A stretch of 34,751 bases of DNA. Source: WRCA01 sp964587855 (GTDB taxonomy: Bacteria; Pseudomonadota; Alphaproteobacteria; Rs-D84). The number at the start of each line of letters is the position of its first letter. Position 1 is the stretch's first letter. A model generated the notes under the pieces. That model saw nothing but the letters and a program-made list of their open reading frames with translations, did no database searches and was not told the DNA's origin. This document shows, in pieces, positions 30,923 through 34,751 of this stretch. A program made the translations under genes and the position numbers. The stretch lies in NCBI GenBank assembly GCA_964587855.1, contig CAZPLT010000009.1:1-34751 (forward strand). Direction: 5' to 3'.

Positions 30923-32692
30923 TTATTTTGCCACATCCCTAAAAATCTCGGCTGGAATCGTGCCTCCGGTGATTTTGCTGTCCATAGGCGAATTATCATC
31001 ATTACCAATCCAGACGCCAATCACATATTCATCAGTTGCACCAACAAACCAAGCATCCCGATTATCATTACTGGTTCCAGTTTTTCCACCTAAAACGCCC
31101 GGCGCAGATGCCCTGGTCCCCGTTCCACCAGGCTGCAAAACCGCGCCCAGCATTTGCTGCATTTGGGCCGCAACGTTAAAATCCAATAACTGGTCTGGCT
31201 CGGACGGATCATGCCGATAAAGCAATTTTCCCGATGGAGTAATAATTTTTTCTATTGCGTATGGCCTGGCACTGAGCCCCCCATTCCAAATAACCACATT
31301 CATCGCAGTTAAATCCAACAGCGACATCTCGCACGCACCAAGAACCGTTGAGTACTCGCGCCGCATTTTTGCACCAACCCCCAGGCGGCCCGCCATTTTC
31401 ATCACCGAGTTAATGCCGAATTCTTCGGTCAATTTTAATGGCACAGAATTTAAGCTTTTCGCCAAAGCCGTTGTCAAAGTTATATCGCCATAGTATTTTT
31501 CATTGTAATTTTTCGGCTTGTAATCACCAATCTCAAACCTGGAATCATTCACGATGTCATCTGGGCTCATGCCGTTTTCCAATGCCACCAAATAAACCAC
31601 TGGTTTGAATGCGCTGCCGGGTTGGCGCGGAGCCAGCGCCCTATTAAACTGCGATTCTTGGTAATCAGTTCCGCCAACCATTGCACGGATTGCACCATCA
31701 CGCTGCATTACAACAACAGCGCCTTGGGCGTCCCCGACATTACGTCCCAATACAGCTGCTGCATGTTCGTGCACATCTTGATCAAGTGTTGTATAAACCA
31801 ACAAGTCGCTGTCAATTTCTTCCCCCAATCGTGATGCTATTTCATCTGCAACAAAATCTGTCCAATAACGAAATATATTTGTGTCAGGCGCGGGCGTCAC
31901 GCCATACAACTGCGCAGCAGCATCGCGCGCGGCGTCCAGCGAAATATACTTTTGCCGCACCATTTCTTTTAAGATTAACTGCGCACGCGCAATGTTTTTT
32001 TCGGGATTCCGTACAGGACTATAGGCCGTCGGCGCCTTTAACATTGCTGCAATTTGCACTGATTCTGCCAGAGTTAATTCGTTCGCAGTTTTCTGAAACA
32101 GATCGCGCGCCGCAGCGTCAATTCCGCGCATTCCACGAACCAATGATACTCTGTTCATATACAAATCCAAAATCTGTTGCTTGGAAAACTTATTTTCCAG
32201 CCAGTATGAAAGCAACAATTCCTGGACCTTGCGCTTTATAGTTCGCTGAGGCGAAAGAAATATATTTTTTGCTGCCTGCTGGGTCAGACTGCTGCCACCG
32301 GCCGCAATTCCGCCAGCACGCAAATTCGTAATCATTGCACGCGTCATACCGCGATAATCAACTGCGCCGTGATGGAAAAATCGTTTGTCTTCTATCGCAA
32401 TTATCGACTGCCACACATGCGGGGGAAGGGTTTCCACAGAAACCGGCGCACCCATGATTTTATTCATACTGCGGATCTCATAACCATTTTTATCAATAAA
32501 ACTTATCGTGGGGGCACGCGTTTCGCGCAGCATCGAATCCAATGAAGGCATCTGCAAAAAAACAATCAAAACATAAAATGCAATCACAACAACAGCCAAA
32601 ATAATCGCGCACAAAAACCAAGCCAGCAGTCGCCATTTCCACGAAACTGACGGCCTTTCTTCTTTATTTCTTGATTGCATTCTCGAATTCAT
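30923..32692 (-). CDS. Class A penicillin-binding protein (bifunctional GT51/transpeptidase)
   Basis: About 589 aa. It polymerises and crosslinks peptidoglycan. A short cytoplasmic tail and one membrane helix (about 20-47) lead to the GT51 domain with EDKRFFHHGAVDYRG and GGSSLTQQAAKN, then the transpeptidase with SxxK in PGSAFKP, SxN in AKSLNS and KTG in GGKTGTS. All three active-site motifs are intact. Several ATGs are possible (32731, 32698, 32692, 32680); GGGATGAAG before 32692 favours that one, overlapping ligA by 29 nt. It resembles PBP1A but is shorter than E. coli PBP1A (~850 aa). Confidence 0.9.
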   Translation of the reverse strand: MNSRMQSRNKEERPSVSWKWRLLAWFLCAIILAVVVIAFYVLIVFLQMPSLDSMLRETRAPTISFIDKNGYEIRSMNKIMGAPVSVETLPPHVWQSIIAIEDKRFFHHGAVDYRGMTRAMITNLRAGGIAAGGSSLTQQAAKNIFLSPQRTIKRKVQELLLSYWLENKFSKQQILDLYMNRVSLVRGMRGIDAAARDLFQKTANELTLAESVQIAAMLKAPTAYSPVRNPEKNIARAQLILKEMVRQKYISLDAARDAAAQLYGVTPAPDTNIFRYWTDFVADEIASRLGEEIDSDLLVYTTLDQDVHEHAAAVLGRNVGDAQGAVVVMQRDGAIRAMVGGTDYQESQFNRALAPRQPGSAFKPVVYLVALENGMSPDDIVNDSRFEIGDYKPKNYNEKYYGDITLTTALAKSLNSVPLKLTEEFGINSVMKMAGRLGVGAKMRREYSTVLGACEMSLLDLTAMNVVIWNGGLSARPYAIEKIITPSGKLLYRHDPSEPDQLLDFNVAAQMQQMLGAVLQPGGTGTRASAPGVLGGKTGTSNDNRDAWFVGATDEYVIGVWIGNDDNSPMDSKITGGTIPAEIFRDVAK

Positions 32693-34661
32693 CTTCATCC
32701 CAAACCATGACGCCCAATCGCTGGGCATCACTTAGCTTGCTGCCGGCATCAGCCCCCGCAATAACTATATCTGTTTTAGCACTGACACTGGATTGCACTT
32801 TCGCGCCCATGTTTTCCAAAATGTCCCTTGCCTCATCGCGAGTGTGCCGCGACAAAGTCCCAGTCAAAACTATTTTCTTATCAAACAAGGCCGAAGACTT
32901 ATTTTCCACAACAATCGGATTTTTTATCGTCAAATAATTTAACAAATCATCCAACGCCGCAATCGTTCTTTCATCGCTGAAAAATTCAACTATCTCTTTT
33001 GCCATTACTTCGCCAATGCCAGAAATTTCTTGCAGTCTTTCCGATTTGGAATTACGCAAAGCTTCTAATGAACCAAACTCTTTCGCCAGCAATTTCGCAG
33101 TTGCTTCGCCAACCTCTGGAATTCCCAGTGCAAACAAAAGTCTGTTCAGGTCAATGTTTGCCCTGTTTCGTATTGCCGCATCCAAATTAGAAACTGATTT
33201 TTCGCCATAGCCATCCATTGCGCGTAATTTATCGCCATGCAATTCTATCAGACGCCAAATGTCTGCTGGTGATTTTATCCATTCCAGTTCTACAAACTTT
33301 TCAATTTGTTTTGTCCCCAGGCCTTCTATATCAAAACCTTTGCGTGATACAAAGTGTTCCAATTCTTTCGCAACTTGTGCGGGGCAAGATAAAGAATTTA
33401 CGCATCGACGCGCGACCTTGTCAGCTTCTTGAACTACCGCGCCGCCGCATACGGGACATACGGTTGGAAACTGAAATGGCTGGCTGTTTTTTGCGTGCTC
33501 GATAACTTCAACCACTTGGGGAATGACATCGCCTGCACGTTGAATTATTACTTTATCCCCAACCCGAAAATCTTTGCGAATAATTTCATCCGCGTTATGA
33601 AGCGTTGCGCGAGACACCAAAACGCCGCCAATGTTTATAGGTTCCAGTTCCGCCACAGGTGTTAAAACGCCCGTCCGTCCAACTTGAATTGTAATGTCGC
33701 GCAAGGTCGTAACCCCGCGCGCGGCTGGAAACTTATACGCAATTTCCCAACGCGGAGAATTTGCCGTTGAACCCAATTCTTCCTGGGTTTTTATATCATT
33801 TATTTTTACGACCAGTCCATCAATGTCAAATGGAATGTCAGTGCGGATTTCCATTATGTGATTATAGTGCGACTGGATTTCATCCAAAGTGTTTGCCTGG
33901 GCGCACCACTTGCGCGTAGTCTGAAAGCCCCAATTTTCAAGCAACTGGAAAAATTCACTTTGCGTCTTCCAATGTTTTTCATCTGCCCCACCCCAAGTAT
34001 ATGCGAACGCTCGCAAACGCCGCCGGGCTGTAACTGACGGATCCAGTTGGCGCAAAGATCCCGCCGCCGCATTACGCGGATTTGCAAAAACTTTTGTTCC
34101 CGCCGCGACAGCTTCTTCATTCAGGCGGAAAAAGTCTGCACGCGACAGATAAACTTCGCCGCGAATTTCAATATCCCGCGCGAATGGAATTTTTTGCGGA
34201 ATGTCGGAAATTGTTTTTATGTTTTCTGTAATGTCTTCGCCAACCGAGCCATTACCACGGGTCAGCGCGCGCACCAGAATCCCATTTTCATATCGCGCTG
34301 AAAAAGACAGACCATCTACCTTGGGCTCTATAAAAACCTGCCCTGGATTTTTTTTGAACCAGTCTGCAACCTCTTCTTCGCTGAACACATCACTGATAGA
34401 CAGCATAGGAATAATATGAGGGTAATTTTTAAATTCCTTGCTGGGCGCCGCGCCGACGCTTTGCGTTGCGCCGCCACCATTTGCAATCAGCTCTGGAAAT
34501 TGTGCTTCCAAATCCCGGGCGCGATGTTTTGCCGCGTCATAGGTTGCGTCATCAACAACCGGCGCATCATTTTGATGATACGCCGTGTCCCATGCGCGCA
34601 GTTTTTTAATCAATGCGTCATATTCAGTTTTTGTAAAAAGATCAATTTTATTATTCAGCAT
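32664..34661 (-). CDS. ligA: NAD-dependent DNA ligase
   Basis: 665 aa, full length. LigA seals nicks in replication and repair. The adenylation domain has the KxDG motif EPKVDG, with nucleophile K114. An OB domain follows, then a four-Cys zinc finger (CPVCGG...RRCVNSLSCPAQ), helix-hairpin-helix repeats (for example GIPEVGEATAKLLAKEFG) and a C-terminal BRCT domain (SALFDKKIVLTGTLSRHT). The ATG overlaps the end of fabI by 11 nt, so it is translationally coupled. The downstream PBP gene overlaps its 3' end. Confidence 0.97.
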   Translation of the reverse strand: MLNNKIDLFTKTEYDALIKKLRAWDTAYHQNDAPVVDDATYDAAKHRARDLEAQFPELIANGGGATQSVGAAPSKEFKNYPHIIPMLSISDVFSEEEVADWFKKNPGQVFIEPKVDGLSFSARYENGILVRALTRGNGSVGEDITENIKTISDIPQKIPFARDIEIRGEVYLSRADFFRLNEEAVAAGTKVFANPRNAAAGSLRQLDPSVTARRRLRAFAYTWGGADEKHWKTQSEFFQLLENWGFQTTRKWCAQANTLDEIQSHYNHIMEIRTDIPFDIDGLVVKINDIKTQEELGSTANSPRWEIAYKFPAARGVTTLRDITIQVGRTGVLTPVAELEPINIGGVLVSRATLHNADEIIRKDFRVGDKVIIQRAGDVIPQVVEVIEHAKNSQPFQFPTVCPVCGGAVVQEADKVARRCVNSLSCPAQVAKELEHFVSRKGFDIEGLGTKQIEKFVELEWIKSPADIWRLIELHGDKLRAMDGYGEKSVSNLDAAIRNRANIDLNRLLFALGIPEVGEATAKLLAKEFGSLEALRNSKSERLQEISGIGEVMAKEIVEFFSDERTIAALDDLLNYLTIKNPIVVENKSSALFDKKIVLTGTLSRHTRDEARDILENMGAKVQSSVSAKTDIVIAGADAGSKLSDAQRLGVMVWDEDEFENAIKK

Positions 34662-34751
34662 TCAGACCTTTCAGTAAAACCTCTTTCAAGTCGTTCGGTA
34701 TCATGCCGGTGCTGGAATATCCGCAATCAACATGATGGATTTCGCCGGTTA
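34651..34751 (-). CDS. fabI: Enoyl-ACP reductase FabI, C-terminal end (5' truncated by window)
   Basis: Only the last 32 codons are visible: TGEIHHVDCGYSSTGMIPN and a short tail to TAA. The TGE(I/V)-H-(H/Y)VD-x-GY element is the conserved C-terminal segment of FabI, the NAD(P)H-dependent enoyl reductase of fatty-acid synthesis. The gene continues beyond the window on the minus strand. Its last codons overlap the start of ligA by 11 nt. Another short-chain reductase is possible but less likely. Confidence 0.85.
   Translation of the reverse strand, partial: TGEIHHVDCGYSSTGMIPNDLKEVLLKGLNAE

Noticed and set aside
31681..32241. 186-codon plus-strand open frame opposite the PBP gene.
   Set aside because: His/Arg/Gln-rich shadow of a well-conserved GT51 domain on the other strand.
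1..34751. CRISPR arrays, insertion sequences or rRNA genes.
   Set aside because: No regularly spaced repeats, transposase motifs or rRNA-like sequence were seen.

Overview
This window looks like chromosome from a low-GC, Gram-negative alphaproteobacterium-like organism, probably an uncultured, host-associated lineage. Evidence for a Gram-negative: BamD, an outer-membrane beta-barrel protein, the lipoprotein RlpA and LepB. RNase J together with this housekeeping set fits Alphaproteobacteria. The exact taxon cannot be fixed by eye. The sequence carries a 10-N scaffold gap, so it comes from a draft or metagenome assembly.

Layout. 1-1144: end of lemA, then htpX. 1146-4006 (minus): class II lysS followed by an unrecognised 461-aa protein with RelA/SpoT-like motifs. 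4149-5411 (minus): YegD-like Hsp70. 5506-5582: tRNA-Gly. 5684-8409: an AT-rich primase-like gene broken by a -1 frameshift at an A7 run. 8466-13104 (minus): one long operon era - small Cys protein - queA - membrane protein - tgt - membrane protein, containing two queuosine genes. 13209-13742: dCMP deaminase. 13787-16170 (minus): murJ and rlpA, divergent from bamD (16211). 16993-19728 (minus): RNase J then rpsD. 19906-21823 (minus): alaS with the assembly gap. 21909-23258: membrane protein, HU and a Cys-rich EF-hand membrane protein. 23352-25096 (minus): cold-shock protein and TrhP-type U32 protein. 25192-26793: tRNA-Thr, a UDG-like protein and an M23 peptidase. 26785-28932 (minus): comM/yifB then rnc. 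29004-29888: lepB. 29913-34751 (minus): beta-barrel protein, class A PBP, ligA and the tail of fabI.

Themes. Cell envelope (MurJ, RlpA, PBP, M23, BamD, LepB, HtpX), tRNA modification and charging (QueA, Tgt, TrhP, LysRS, AlaRS) and RNA processing (RNase J, RNase III, Era, S4, Csp) dominate.

The most striking signal is in the promoters. Seven genes have a sigma70-like -10 box placed 6-7 nt (six of them exactly 7 nt) before an ATG that has no Shine-Dalgarno, which predicts leaderless mRNAs. Internal operon genes instead carry clear AAGGA-type sites. Three divergent pairs have overlapping promoters, and one of these uses a single palindromic TTGCAA as the -35 for both directions. Other observations: a Tgt without its zinc cysteines, an RlpA with two conserved active-site residues replaced, and an alaS gap that is best explained as a mis-scaffolded overlap.
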